DNA from: Leptidea sinapis
Taxonomy: Eukaryota; Arthropoda; Insecta; Lepidoptera; Pieridae
Length of the DNA: 64,000 nucleotides
Assembly (NCBI RefSeq): GCF_905404315.1
Contig: NC_066281.1
Span: forward strand, 12,800,001 to 12,864,000
Direction: 5' to 3'
Made by a program: the position numbers and the translations under genes. The notes below the pieces were generated by a model. It saw only the letters and a program-made list of their open reading frames with translations. It did no database searches and had not been told where the DNA came from. This document shows, in pieces, positions 11,621 through 22,164 of this stretch; within the stretch, counting starts at the first letter, position 1; every line of letters starts with the position of its first letter.

Positions 11621-12060
11621 TTACAATAATTCAAAAACCATGAGAACTGAACGCTGTGTGATGCGTAATTGATCTCTGAATACTCTCAATTTGTTGTGAT
11701 TGGTTTGCACAAAAAGGACACCATGCAACACTTGCCAATTCGGAGGTCTATGAACTAGGGAGTAATAGAATATAATTTTAGTTTTAGGGAATTTGAAACC
11801 TTTGGTGTTTCTTTTTAGAAAACCCAACATCTGTACTGCTTTAGTGGTACAATGATTTATACGAGAAATGAATTTCAGCTTGTTATCTATATAAATGCCT
11901 AAATCTCTAATTTCTTCCACTTCCCCTTCGCCAATTTCGTACCGATAGACAAGTGGTTTTTTTCTTTCTAGTGTACGTCACCAGAAAACACTTATTCAAG
12001 TTGAGAGTCATGAGGTTATCGTCTCACCACTTTCTTGTCTCGTCGAGGTCGATCTGAAGT
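11621..12060 (-). pseudogene. Non-LTR reverse transcriptase fragment (thumb/C-terminal region)
   Basis: The minus-strand frame 11920-11621 begins VEEIRDLGIYIDNKLKF, the typical LINE segment after the RT palm, then continues ..MLGFLKRNTKGF. and ..KTKIIFYYSLV., which corresponds to the thumb. Coding similarity continues upstream to about 12060 in other frames. Catalytic motifs are absent. Probably a CR1/jockey-group LINE remnant. Confidence 0.65.
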
Positions 12061-13042
12061 TCTTGTTTAATGTATTGATGGAAAACATCAAATATTTGGT
12101 GGAAAATTGTCATAAATGCATATATGTTTTGTTCTTATTCAATTTATTTATCTTTTACATCAATAAAATTCTTTGTGATTCATCTTAGAGATATTATTAA
12201 ATAAAATAATCTATGAATGATTGATGAAATAGGCCAGTATGTTAGTGAAACTTGCATTACCTCGATAGTCAATAAAGCGTAAATGACAAGTAAAATGAAT
12301 GCAGCTTAACAGTATTTGTGCATGCATGTGTATTGAATTGATTAGAACTTTCTACTTTCCCCCTGCATAGCCACTGCACATTAGCGGAAAATCTTAACAT
12401 ATCTTATTCAGTCCTTTCCACTAGAGCGAAAAAGAAAGCATATTAGTGAAACCAATTAATTCTTTGATTGTAAGAGATAGTTTAACTTGTTGGATATCGT
12501 TGTTTTATACGCATGAAGAATCATGCACATTATATAAATAATTCTCGATTAAAATAAAGAGATTCTTAACAATTGATCGACAGTACAATTGTAAAATTTT
12601 TCGATAGTTATAGCAAACATTAAAGGTAGTTTTGTAGTAATACCAACTAAAAAATTTTTGGAATGTATCTTACATATGCACATACCCATACAAAGGAGGT
12701 AATCATTACTGAAAAGTATTTTAATGGACAAACTTGGTTTTGTAACTTTTTGGTCAACACCTAACCCGACACCAGAGGAATGTACCTACACAAATAGTGT
12801 AATAATCAAGTAATAAGATTTTATGAGGAAAGTGAAACTACAATCAATTTTCTTCTATTTATTTCGTGGCCTTAAATTATTACATTAACATTACAATTTT
12901 AAATAGAACTATAAACGAAGCCATAAATAAGTTACAATAAAATAATTATATTGACATAGATTTGAGAACTATGCGGGCAGTCGCTAGCTTAGCCCAACAT
13001 TTACAGTACTTTGGTTTGAGATTTTTTTTCTATGGTTTTTGT
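12061..13042. other. Intergenic or 3'-flanking DNA
   Basis: AT-rich, with no coding frame. A minus-strand AATAAA near 12866 could serve the candidate exon at 13043-13176. Confidence 0.3.
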
Positions 13043-13176
13043 CTAAGGACGTAAGATTGCGGCGAGGCATTCAAATTTTCGTTGTTCTGGTCCAAGTTCT
13101 GTAGTCCTGTTACGGATCCAGTGATCTAGATCTGGACAGGCCTCACCACGTAAAGATTGCGCCTTCGAATCAAAGA
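13043..13176 (-). CDS. Candidate terminal exon, possibly of the Osiris gene
   Basis: A minus-strand frame follows a good acceptor (TTTTAATTCTAG) at 13177 and runs 43 codons to TAG at 13045-13043. It begins FDSKAQSLRGEACPD and ends CLAAILRP. The AQSL segment recalls the C-terminal AQxLAY motif of Osiris proteins, and the strand and position, 1 kb downstream of the Osiris exons, fit. Against this, the acceptor needs a phase-1 donor while the likeliest donor at the end of Osiris exon 3 (ATAG/GTAATG) is phase 2. It may belong to another gene or be chance. Confidence 0.22.
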
Positions 13177-13411
13177 CTAGAATTAAAATATGAGGAATTA
13201 GATTTCGTACACATGATAATAAATAATAAATAAGTGTGTGTTAAATTATTTAGTTCTATATAAGTATTTAAGAGAGTACTTAACAATATAAGTGACAAAA
13301 AATATCATTTTAATAGTATTTTATATAAATATTATATAGTATTTTATACAAATATTATATCTTTGGGTCTAGTTTTATTTTACTACAACACAAACAACAA
13401 AATAGTTACAC

Positions 13412-13431
13412 TATATATATATATATATATT
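13412..13431. repeat. (TA)10 microsatellite
   Basis: An uninterrupted TA dinucleotide run. Confidence 0.9.
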
Positions 13432-14143
13432 CCCCTGGCACATTCCCTATTTGGGGTCGGCCCTAAAATAGTTATACTATATTATGATATATAGATATAG
13501 GCTTCTCAAAACTTTGATATTAGCTAATATATTCTTGTTCCTTGTGACCTTACCAAACACACATTCGTTTTATAATCTTTCGCAGTTAATTTTCTTTCAT
13601 CTCAAACAATCAAAAAAAGTTTTCTTTTCCTTTCAAAATTAGTAACTTAATGGATGTCGATCATTCTTCCATACAAACGTATTATGGCGATTGTTATCCT
13701 GATTGTCGTTGTACGTTTAAAGTAATATTTATTTCTCTCAATATTACCTAGCATTGTATGGAAACAAAAAAGTAAAAAACAATGTGTTGACAGTTATAGG
13801 CATCGAAACTTCCATATTTCAACAGTAATTTTAACACATCTTTGGGCGTAAATAAAAACTTATAGAGTTTGAAAATGTTAAAACTATTACCATATACGAA
13901 TAGATAACTTACTTAAAAATTCAAATAATTTTATTTCGAACGGTACTGTACGGTGTTTTCAAAATATCCATATACCCAATGGTCTGTTTATAAAATTTTA
14001 CGCGCTTCTTTACACGGTTTCAGCATTTCAGCCGCGCCCAAAAAGGAGTTCGAGCCGTCGACTAGTGTACCCTTAACGGGCTAGTTAGCATACAAAAATT
14101 TGCATACGCTAAATTCATTTTAATAGGATTAAAAACATTTTCA

Positions 14144-14998
14144 TTACCTATGGTGGACACCATCAGCATGTACTTGGAACGTCGTTTCTCCATTAGTTCC
14201 ATCATGGCTGAAGAGTTTCTTGAGAGCAATAATCCCAGCGATCGTTAACGCCACTTTGCTAGCGATCAGTGCTTTACCGGCAATCGCAGCTAAGGTTTTC
14301 AGGGCCAAGCCTCCCATGATGCTTATGGTCGTGAAAATTCCGAGCAACAGGTACGGCATAACCTTTTTCCCTAAAATAATATGGACATTGAAACTATAAA
14401 CATAATTATAAAAAGATATATCACACATTTATGAAAAAAAAGTGGGACACATACCTCTACCTCTACCCTCCGAAGATAAATCCATTGATATGGTATATGA
14501 GTTCAGCAGTTGTTGGAACTTTGTACGAAGCATATTGTCGAGTTTGTCTTCAGCTGACATACCAGGGAAGAACCGAGGCTCCGCCACCGCAGCCGGTGCA
14601 TCAGCGTCTTTTACCAACATTAAGCCATCGGTGAGCTGAACACTATCCTGTACAACACAACAATTATATTAGATAAGCTTTTATCACTTCCCACATTCAA
14701 TTTCACACAGCAACACTCATATCACCTGCTCTACAGCTCTTGTTAGAGCAGTTAGCGCCTTCCCTTTAAGGCACATTGTCAAATGTTTTTGCGAACTGCA
14801 GTCATCGTAAACTTTTTGCAAAACTGAAAATTCGGCTGAAGGCCACCAGGAGCTCTCGTCGGCTCTTCCACTGTCTATTTCATTTTGGGCGTAATCTTCT
14901 TTGTCCATTCTCCGGGATCTTCGGGATCCGTGAACATTGCTTGAGACTAAGGCGACACAGATGGATAATATCAATGGTATCCGTAAAAAGGAACACAT
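14144..14998 (-). CDS. Osiris-family protein (DUF1676)
   Basis: Three exons: 14998-14726, 14647-14455 and 14370-14144. Introns have GT/AG ends and phases 0 and 1 that agree. If translation stops at TAA 14146-14144 the product is 230 aa. Residues 1-24 form a signal peptide (MCSFLRIPLILSICVALVSS...). A two-cysteine segment follows (C67, C76; VYDDC..., MCLKGKALTAL). Residues 159-209 are a long hydrophobic Ala/Leu/Ile-rich block ending ASKVALTIAGIIALKKLF, the hallmark of the Osiris DUF1676 region. Known Osiris proteins are secretory-pathway or membrane proteins of cuticle-producing epithelia in insects. The usual C-terminal AQxLAY motif is absent. Exon 3 probably continues through a donor at 14148 (ATAG/GTAATG) to an exon further left. 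Which Osiris number it is cannot be told by eye. Confidence 0.85.
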
Positions 14999-15071
14999 AT
15001 CTGCTAATTTTTATTTACACTACCCACACCTAAAACTAGTAATGGATTTCAACGAAGGTGGCCTAGCAACA

Positions 15072-15104
15072 ACTGACGTGCGTTCGTCTTGCAGCGACTT
15101 TATA
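15072..15104 (-). promoter_or_regulatory. Core promoter of the Osiris gene: TATA box plus TCAGT initiator
   Basis: On the minus strand TATAAA occupies 15104-15099 and the arthropod initiator TCAGT occupies 15076-15072. The distance from the first T of TATA to the initiator A (15074) is 30 bases, the expected spacing. The predicted leader is about 75 nt before the ATG at 14998. A strong TATA promoter fits the sharp, high expression known for Osiris genes. Confidence 0.65.
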
Positions 15105-15185
15105 ACGGCGGCTCCTTGCCGACGAGCATCACCGAACATCCGCTATTCCGCACCAGTTCTTCTACACGCGTACTTACGTAACTGA

Positions 15186-16884
15186 ACTTGAAAATGATTG
15201 AGAACGATTTTCCAAGGCAATTTCTCCGATAAAATGTTCAGTAAAAAGTAATGCTACACATGGAAAGAATATAATTGAAATACTATCTGCATTGTTACTT
15301 GCAACACGTTTAGAAGTGCGATTTCAAGTACCAAGACTGATCGCTTTAATGAAATGAAATCAAAATTATTCATTCAGATCAATAAATTATACTTGTCTTC
15401 CTAATTTGCCTTTATATAATAATTCTTAAATGTATTGATTTATATAATAATTCTTAATTAGATATAGAATAATACAATTAAATAATAAAACAATTTTTTA
15501 TTATGTCGTTGACGCAAATAAAATAATTAAAACTTTTACAAATGGTAAATAGAGTTCTGTCAATTTACCACCTGAATATAACTAAATACAGGCTTGCCTT
15601 GCTAAGATGTGTGTGTACACATCTTTATTTATAAATAATGTATTATTATTATAGCTGTAGTACACTTGTGTAATGTTTTACTAATTCTGATTTCGAAATC
15701 TAGGGGTGAGGACCTGGTGATCTGTAATACAGGGTCAACCTACTTTAGACACCTCACAAATACCAGCCGTAAAAAAATGTAACATTTATGTACGTCCTGG
15801 GTTAGTTTAAGATATTTTATGAGGAAATTATATAATATTTTATAACTAGATATCACTATTTTAGTGACATTATATTATCTTTATTTCGCAATTGATCATA
15901 CATATTGTGTTAGTTATTATAATTAATTTAATAGTAGCATCAACTCGAATGCAAGCACGTAATGTTTTTTATTTTAGTTGCGTGTTTTACTTTTATTGAA
16001 TACCTATCACTTGATTGCACCTGACGCAGCTCAGGATGTTGTTACACTGTAAGGAGGAAATACTTTTATATTTACTAGTATGTAAGGGAAAGTAAAAGTA
16101 GTAACCAACCGTGTCGTTTGAATTACTGTAAACAATCAGGCATCATAGAAACATATTCTAGTAATTGGCAGGTTATTTATTCCAGTGATGAACGAATAAT
16201 GAAATAAATATTATTAATATACCGGCTGCTGACCGAACTATGAAACGAAGTTCACATCGAGAGACACGTCAGTTCTGTTTAGGACCACGTAATTATTTTA
16301 GACAGAATTGGTTATTTTTTCTTAGGTATAAAAATTCTCGAATTTTTTGTAATTTTACTAATATGTAAAGATAAAGGAGGTGCCTTTTTGCCCCGATTTG
16401 ATGCCCAATATATATCATCGGTCACAGCAGGAAGAATAGAATATCATGCCAGAAAAATAAATGGGACTATTATTGAATAGTTTTGTTTTTATCGTTGGTT
16501 ATCTGAACGTTAGTATACCGACGCCGAATATGCCGATACAAGCAGTAGCTGTTAGAGGACTGAGTCGAATCGAGAAAACACGACAAAGGGAGACTTTTTC
16601 TTATGAATAACATTATATTATAGGTTCATATTTATAGACTACTACTTTAAGCGATAGAGACAACGCAATAAGTTCGAGAAGCACGTAGAAACCTATCACA
16701 CAGGCCGGACAACGAAAGAAATTTCATCCGTTTTCAAGATATGTACCTACGCTTGTACCAACCTACCATATTGCCATATCTAATATTAATCTAATATTTC
16801 TTAAAGCGTCATAATAAAGCAACAGTTATTTTAACCAGTGTACTGCAAAATTACTACATTAATGAAAGAAAACTGAATAATTTA
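15186..16884. other. Intergenic DNA between the Osiris gene and LINE L-A
   Basis: AT-rich, with no gene or repeat that I can support. The 5' end of L-A may extend into the right part of this stretch. Confidence 0.35.
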
Positions 16885-17226
16885 TTGGAACTGACTTGTA
16901 AAAATTATAAAAATTGTACATACTTGACTTTAGCAAAATCGTACCCTGGCAAGAAACACTTCATTCATGATTTTTGTTATAGAATAAATAAGCTTATCGA
17001 CTCAATGTATTATAGGCAAAAATATTTAGTACCCGGTAGTAAAATTATCATGGCTCGTAGTGCGAAAGGCAGTCAACATCAAGCTCAAATATCGCAGTCT
17101 GCCAAAACTATCACCAATAGTAAAATAATAAAAGGTACTATACCATATTATTTCAAACTAAAAAGTAAAGAACAAAATAATGACCTCAAAAGCGATTCAT
17201 TTTTTCGAGTCCAAATTTTATCTTAA
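16885..17226 (+). CDS. Upstream frame of L-A, possible ORF1 remnant
   Basis: A 113-codon open frame that overlaps the endonuclease frame by about 45 bases. It opens at TTG; the first ATG lies further in, at residue 41. The sequence is Lys/Asn-rich, with no zinc knuckle, RNA-recognition or esterase domain. It may be a decayed ORF1 or the shifted N-terminus of ORF2. Confidence 0.3.
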   Translation: MELTCKNYKNCTYLTLAKSYPGKKHFIHDFCYRINKLIDSMYYRQKYLVPGSKIIMARSAKGSQHQAQISQSAKTITNSKIIKGTIPYYFKLKSKEQNNDLKSDSFFRVQILS

Positions 17227-17686
17227 TATAATGCATCAGAATATAGCAAGCGTTTTAAGTAAAAAAGATCTACTAAACATAGCTCTAACTGAACTTTTTG
17301 AAAATGGAAAAGTAGTAGATGTTATATGTCTATCAGAAACATTCGTGAATGCAGAAAACAGATCTAATATTAAGTTGAATGGATATACAATGGTATCTGC
17401 TTTTTGTAGACTTAAGCAAAAGCGTGGTGGGGTCTGCATTCTAGTCAGAGACTATATTGAGGCTGTAAAATTTGATGTCATGGATAAGCTATGTGTAGAA
17501 TATTCTTTCGAATGTTGTGGTTTAAGAATACCAAAGCACAAATTAATTGTAATATGTCTATACAGGACGCCGAATTCGAACGTTGCTGAATTTTTGAATA
17601 AGCTTGATTTACTTTTACACAAATTAAGATATTGGGAGACCAGTAATATTGTGATTGTTGGTGATTTTAATATCGACACTATATAA
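17180..17686 (+). pseudogene. L-A ORF2 N-terminal part: APE-type endonuclease
   Basis: 168 codons from ATG 17180. Motifs of an APE-like LINE endonuclease are visible: VDVICLSETFV (catalytic Glu), KRGGVCILVRD, ICLYRTPNS and IVGDFNIDT. The frame stops at TAA 17684-17686, while coding similarity continues in the +1 register, so a one-base loss (or two-base gain) around 17681 separates it from the RT frame. The enzyme would nick target DNA to prime reverse transcription. Confidence 0.8.
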
Positions 17687-20064
17687 AAAATACTAAAACG
17701 AATCTGGAGTTTACAAATTTATTGCGAAATTATAATTTTTTTAAACATATTAATGAACCTACTCGGCAAAAATCCTGTATTGACCTCTTTGTTAGTAATA
17801 TAGAAAATGCCACAGGGGAGATTCGTCAGTTAGGCCTATCGGATCATGACACAGCACAATTCTTAGTAGTACCGACAAAAATAAATAATTCAACACCGTC
17901 GTATAAGTTAATTTTCAAAAGAGATTTATGTAATCAAAACATAAACAAATTTAAGGACTGTATAAAAAGTCTTAACTGGATAGACGTGTATGATGCCCAG
18001 AAATTGGACGAATCTTTTGATGAATTTTACAATACATTAATCATATTTTATAAATTATGTTTTCCTCTTCTTAAGTATAAAATTAATGTTTCAAATTCAA
18101 AAATAAAATGGTTGTCCAGAGGTATAAAAAAATCATGTGCAACAAAAAGAAAATTAAGGTATCAATATTATAAGAATAAAATACCTGCCAACAAAAACAA
18201 ATTTAATAATTATTCAAAGATTCTCAACAAGTGTATAGACCTAGCTCAGAGAAGTAGTAACAACAAATATATACTTTACTCGAAAAATAAATGCAAAGCG
18301 TCGTGGAATGTGATTAAAAATAAAACTAACTCTAATGTAGGAAGTATCGATGAAATTAAGTATGAAAATAAAATTATAAATAATCCAACTCAGATTGCTA
18401 CTATTTTTAATAATTATTTTATAAATACAGTCACACAAAGTCAAAGTCAAAATGTAAAAAATAAAAAACCTACATATAAATTAAAACATAACAATTCAAA
18501 TATTTTCTTAATGCCAACTGATGAAATGGAGATAATAACCGTTATTAAGTCACTTAATAATTCAAATTCCACGGGCTGCGATGAAATAGCAACAAAGGTA
18601 ATAAAGGAATGTGCAAAGGAACTAGCTCCAGTCCTAGCCTACTTAATAAATCTATCTTTTGAAGAAGGTACTTTCCCATCAAATTTAAAAAAGGCAAAAG
18701 TAACACCTTTACTCAAAGCGGGTGATAAAAAGGATATTAACAACTATCGACCAATCACACTCATTCCTGTTATCTCAAAAATTTTTGAAATGATACTACA
18801 CAAGCGATTAACATCTTTTTTAACTAAACATAATATCATTTTGGAGGAACAAAATGGTTTCCAAAAAGGAAAATCAACAACTTTAGCGTGTTTTTCGCTA
18901 ATAAAAGAAATATCGGAATGCATGGATACAAAAATTCCAGTAACATCAGTATTTTTTGATATGAGTAAAGCTTTTGACAATGTTTGTCATGAAAAACTAT
19001 TAGATAAATGCGCTCAATATGGTATTCGTGGTCTAGCAAATGACTGGCTTAAAAGTTATCTTTCAAACCGTACTCAATACGTTGAAATTGCTAAATTAAA
19101 TAATAAACAAGAAGTAATACCTTATCGATCAGAACTTAGACTTAAAACAAAAGGTGTACCACAAGGAAGTATATTGGGTCCACTTCTATTCATAATCTAC
19201 ATAAACGACTTACCTAGCATTACTACTAATAACTGTACTCTTTTTGCTGATGACATCTCTATTGTAATTAAATGTAACAATGAATGGACATATGATATAG
19301 AAATTAATAAAACAATAAAGGACACAATTGAATGGCTTACTGAAAATAACCTGACTGTAAATATAAAAAAAACAATGTATATGCAGTATTATAATAAGAA
19401 TGTGAAAGGAAAAGATATTAATGTTAATTATCATAATGAGAATATTAAAGAAGCACAACTTGTCAATTTTCTTGGTATTTCTTTAGACAGCAACTTGTCC
19501 TTCAAGTCACATGTTGACAAAATTAGCAAAAAAATTAACCAACATGTATTTGTCCTCAAACGCGTATCAAAAACAATAGGTGAAAAAACAGCGCTAATGG
19601 CATATCATGCATTCGTGGTTTCAGCTTTAAGATATGGATTGGTCATATGGGGCAACTCGGTGAGCATAGGGCATTTATTTATTGGACAGAAGAAGTGTAT
19701 CAGGGCGGTTTGTGGAGCCGGCCCCCTAGATTCTTGTCGACCGCTATTTAAAAAATTGAAAATTCTATCGCTGCCATGCCTATACATTTATGAAATAAGC
19801 CTATTTGTTCAAAAACATATGTGTGATTTCTATACAAAAAAAAGCCAGAAGGTTTTAAATACAAGGTATCCAAATAAACTCATAATGCCCTTCTGTAGAA
19901 CTGCATCTTTTAGTAGAAATTGTTTCAGCATGTCTGTGAAAATATATAATAAATTGCCCAATGAATTGAAAGATTTACCGTTCAAAGTTTTGAAAAGAAG
20001 ACTGCATCAGTTATTAACAAATAAGTGCTTCTATAGTTTAAATGAATTTTTCAATACAAAATGA
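17687..20064 (+). CDS. L-A ORF2: end of endonuclease plus reverse transcriptase
   Basis: A frame of about 790 codons in a different register from the upstream endonuclease. It has no ATG of its own near the start. It begins with the end of the endonuclease domain, GLSDHDTAQFLV (the SDH motif). Reverse transcriptase motifs follow in order: KVTPLLKAGDKKDINNYRPI, FFDMSKAFDNVCHEKLL, TKGVPQGSILGPLLFI and the catalytic LFADDISIV. The thumb (NFLGISLDSNLSFKSHV) and a C-terminal region follow, ending at TGA 20062-20064. No RNase H domain is seen. Jockey superfamily, probably CR1 or Daphne clade. Confidence 0.85.
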
Positions 20065-20370
20065 ATTAGTCTATTTGATAATAATATATGTAAATTAATA
20101 TACTTTTATGACATTGAATTTGTTAATATTATACATAGGTACTAAATGAATTATTAAGTTATTTACGTCTCATATTATAATATTATATAAGTATTAAAAT
20201 TTCATTTTATAAATATTATTGATATCATTGTGAAATCCGACATGTTTCAATATAACAGTACGATTAGTGTTTAGACAATTTTGTAACATATTTTGCATGT
20301 CAATTGACGAAACATATTGGATTATCCATTATATTGTTAACACCTTAAGTACAATGTTTCCTGCAAATAA

Positions 20371-20395
20371 ATTTCATTTCATTTCATTTCATTTC
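20371..20395 (+). repeat. (ATTTC)5 tail of L-A
   Basis: Five perfect pentanucleotide repeats directly after AAATAA, marking the 3' end of L-A. Confidence 0.9.
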
Positions 20396-20473
20396 AATAA
20401 CGCCAGACTATTTCTTTTAGCGCTTTTTGATACCTCGCGTTTACCACAACAAACCACAACCGTGCAAGTCTTG

Positions 20474-20494
20474 AAAAAAAAATAAGAAATCTTC
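20474..20494. repeat. Left target-site duplication of L-B
   Basis: AAAAAAAATAAGAAATCTTC with one extra A, repeated at 24127-24146. Confidence 0.85.
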
Positions 20495-20503
20495 AATTAT
20501 ATT

Positions 20504-20720
20504 TACTATACATTTCATTGTAAAATAATATTAATTTGATATTCAAATACTCTTGGTGTAACATTGTAATAATAAAACATCATAATACTAATACTTAAAT
20601 TGACAATGTTTGTAAGTCGGTTCTGTAACTGTATCATCATTTTACTATACTTACATTTCATAGTAAAATAATATCAATTTGATATTCAAAATACTCTTGG
20701 TGTAACATTGTATATCATTA
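20504..20720 (+). repeat. Tandem direct repeats in the L-B 5' UTR
   Basis: A block of about 65 bp at 20504-20569 (ACTATACATTTCATTGTAAA ... ACTCTTGGTGTAACATTGTA) recurs at about 20645-20712 with few changes. A second, shorter pair (AGTTATAATT-ATCTAAGTATTATTGT) lies at about 20938-21005. Tandem 5' units often carry the promoters of LINEs, which would fit here. Confidence 0.7.
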
Positions 20721-21075
20721 TATAGCAACAACAAGTTATAAATTTTATAATGTTATTGTTAATTTGATTAGTTGTAATAATTTCAGTTCATTTAATTCAT
20801 GTGAGACTGGCGTTAACAGGATACAGTTTTTTGAATAAAACCACTAATATTATATTAATTTCAAACACATTAATATAACTTGAAAACGCAATATAATATA
20901 TACAAATATTTTTCGTTGGATTTAGATACATAACATTAGTTATAATTAATCTAAGTATTATTGTTTAGTTAGTTATTTTAGTTATAATTGATCTAAGTAT
21001 TATTGTAACATACCTACTTATTAATATTTATTTATTTGTTCTGTACTCTTTAATCTTGATAAATTGTAGCTGGTA

Positions 21076-22164
21076 ATGGCAGATACTAGTGATAGCAGTG
21101 AAGTTGATTTTTTGTCCTTGAATTCCTCAAGCAGCCAAAACTCCGCTGATGAAAGCTACTACAGCATCTCACCTACCTTCTCTCTTCGTAGTGAACTTGA
21201 GAAATCTTTTATAGATTGTGTTAATCATTTCAATGTTTTACATATAAATGCTCATAGTGTGCCTTCTAGCTACACTGATATGCTAACTTCATTTGATTGT
21301 AATAATATTCATGCAATTCTAGTGTCTGAGAGCTGGCTCAAACCTTGTCTTCCTTCCACTTCCTACTCCTTACCGGGTTTTCAGCTTGTCCGCAATGACC
21401 GTACCGGCCGAGTCGGTGGCGGTGTTGCAATATATATTCGTGAACGATTCTCATATTCTATAATAAGTGTATCTCCTCAGCCACCCCCCGGCGACTCTGC
21501 GGAACATCTTGTACTTGAAGTCAGCATATCACACTCCAAAGTACTATTGCGTGTGTTTTACAGTCCTTCGTTAGGCGTTGATTATTTTAGTTCATTTGAA
21601 TCCATTCTTGACTGTCTTACTCCATTATACGAGCATGTGATCATAATGGGAGATTTCAATACCTGCATGTGCAAAGTTAATCAACGCAGCAGAAAGCTCC
21701 AATCAATAATTGACTCCTTCAACTTGCAGTTACTTCCTTTAATGCCTACTCATAACCTACCTAATTGTGAATCATCGTTACTTGATCTAATAATTGTATC
21801 AAAAAATAACCTTGTACATAAGCATGGTCAGTTCAACTCAGTGCCTTTTTCATATCACGATCTGGTATTCTTGTCATATAAAGTTCGTTTACCTAAATTA
21901 AAACCTCAAACAGTCTGGCTACATAACTTCAACAATCTTAACATGGATCGTCTCAACTATGATGCTAGCAATATCGATTGGACTGTAGTATATAATACTG
22001 ACTCAATTGATACCAAAATCAGTTTTTTCAACTCTCTAATTTTACAGCTTTATGACATGCATAAGCCTCTTAGACCTGTTAAAAAGAAACATCTCCCCGC
22101 TCCTTGGCTCACAGATGAAATTAGAACATTAATAAATGCAAAAACTCGGGCATTAACAAAGTAA
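21076..22164 (+). CDS. L-B endonuclease domain, ORF2 N-terminal part
   Basis: 362 codons from ATG 21076 (the first ATG after the 5' UTR). A Ser-rich leader precedes an APE-type endonuclease: HINAHSVPSSY, ILVSESWLKP (catalytic Glu), RVGGGVAIYIRERF, VIIMGDFNT and SYHDLVFLSYK. The last motif has Tyr where many relatives have Asp (SDH). The frame ends LTDEIRTLINAKTRALTK-TAA, where an uninterrupted element would run into RT. Full ORF2 would need readthrough or repair of several lesions. Confidence 0.8.
   Translation: MADTSDSSEVDFLSLNSSSSQNSADESYYSISPTFSLRSELEKSFIDCVNHFNVLHINAHSVPSSYTDMLTSFDCNNIHAILVSESWLKPCLPSTSYSLPGFQLVRNDRTGRVGGGVAIYIRERFSYSIISVSPQPPPGDSAEHLVLEVSISHSKVLLRVFYSPSLGVDYFSSFESILDCLTPLYEHVIIMGDFNTCMCKVNQRSRKLQSIIDSFNLQLLPLMPTHNLPNCESSLLDLIIVSKNNLVHKHGQFNSVPFSYHDLVFLSYKVRLPKLKPQTVWLHNFNNLNMDRLNYDASNIDWTVVYNTDSIDTKISFFNSLILQLYDMHKPLRPVKKKHLPAPWLTDEIRTLINAKTRALTK

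Larger units (their letters stand above)
16885..20395 (+). mobile_element. LINE L-A, CR1/Daphne-like, near full length
   Basis: An endonuclease frame, a reverse transcriptase frame and a 3' UTR lie in order on the plus strand, ending in AAATAA and five ATTTC repeats (20371-20395). A short tandem tail instead of poly(A) is usual for the CR1 group. No 5' boundary or target duplication could be fixed, so the start is the first plausible frame only. Only one disabling frameshift is evident (about 17681), so the copy is fairly young. Confidence 0.7.

Noticed and set aside
13380..13440. Origin or matrix-attachment site at the TA run
   Set aside because: Only a dinucleotide microsatellite; nothing else supports a function.
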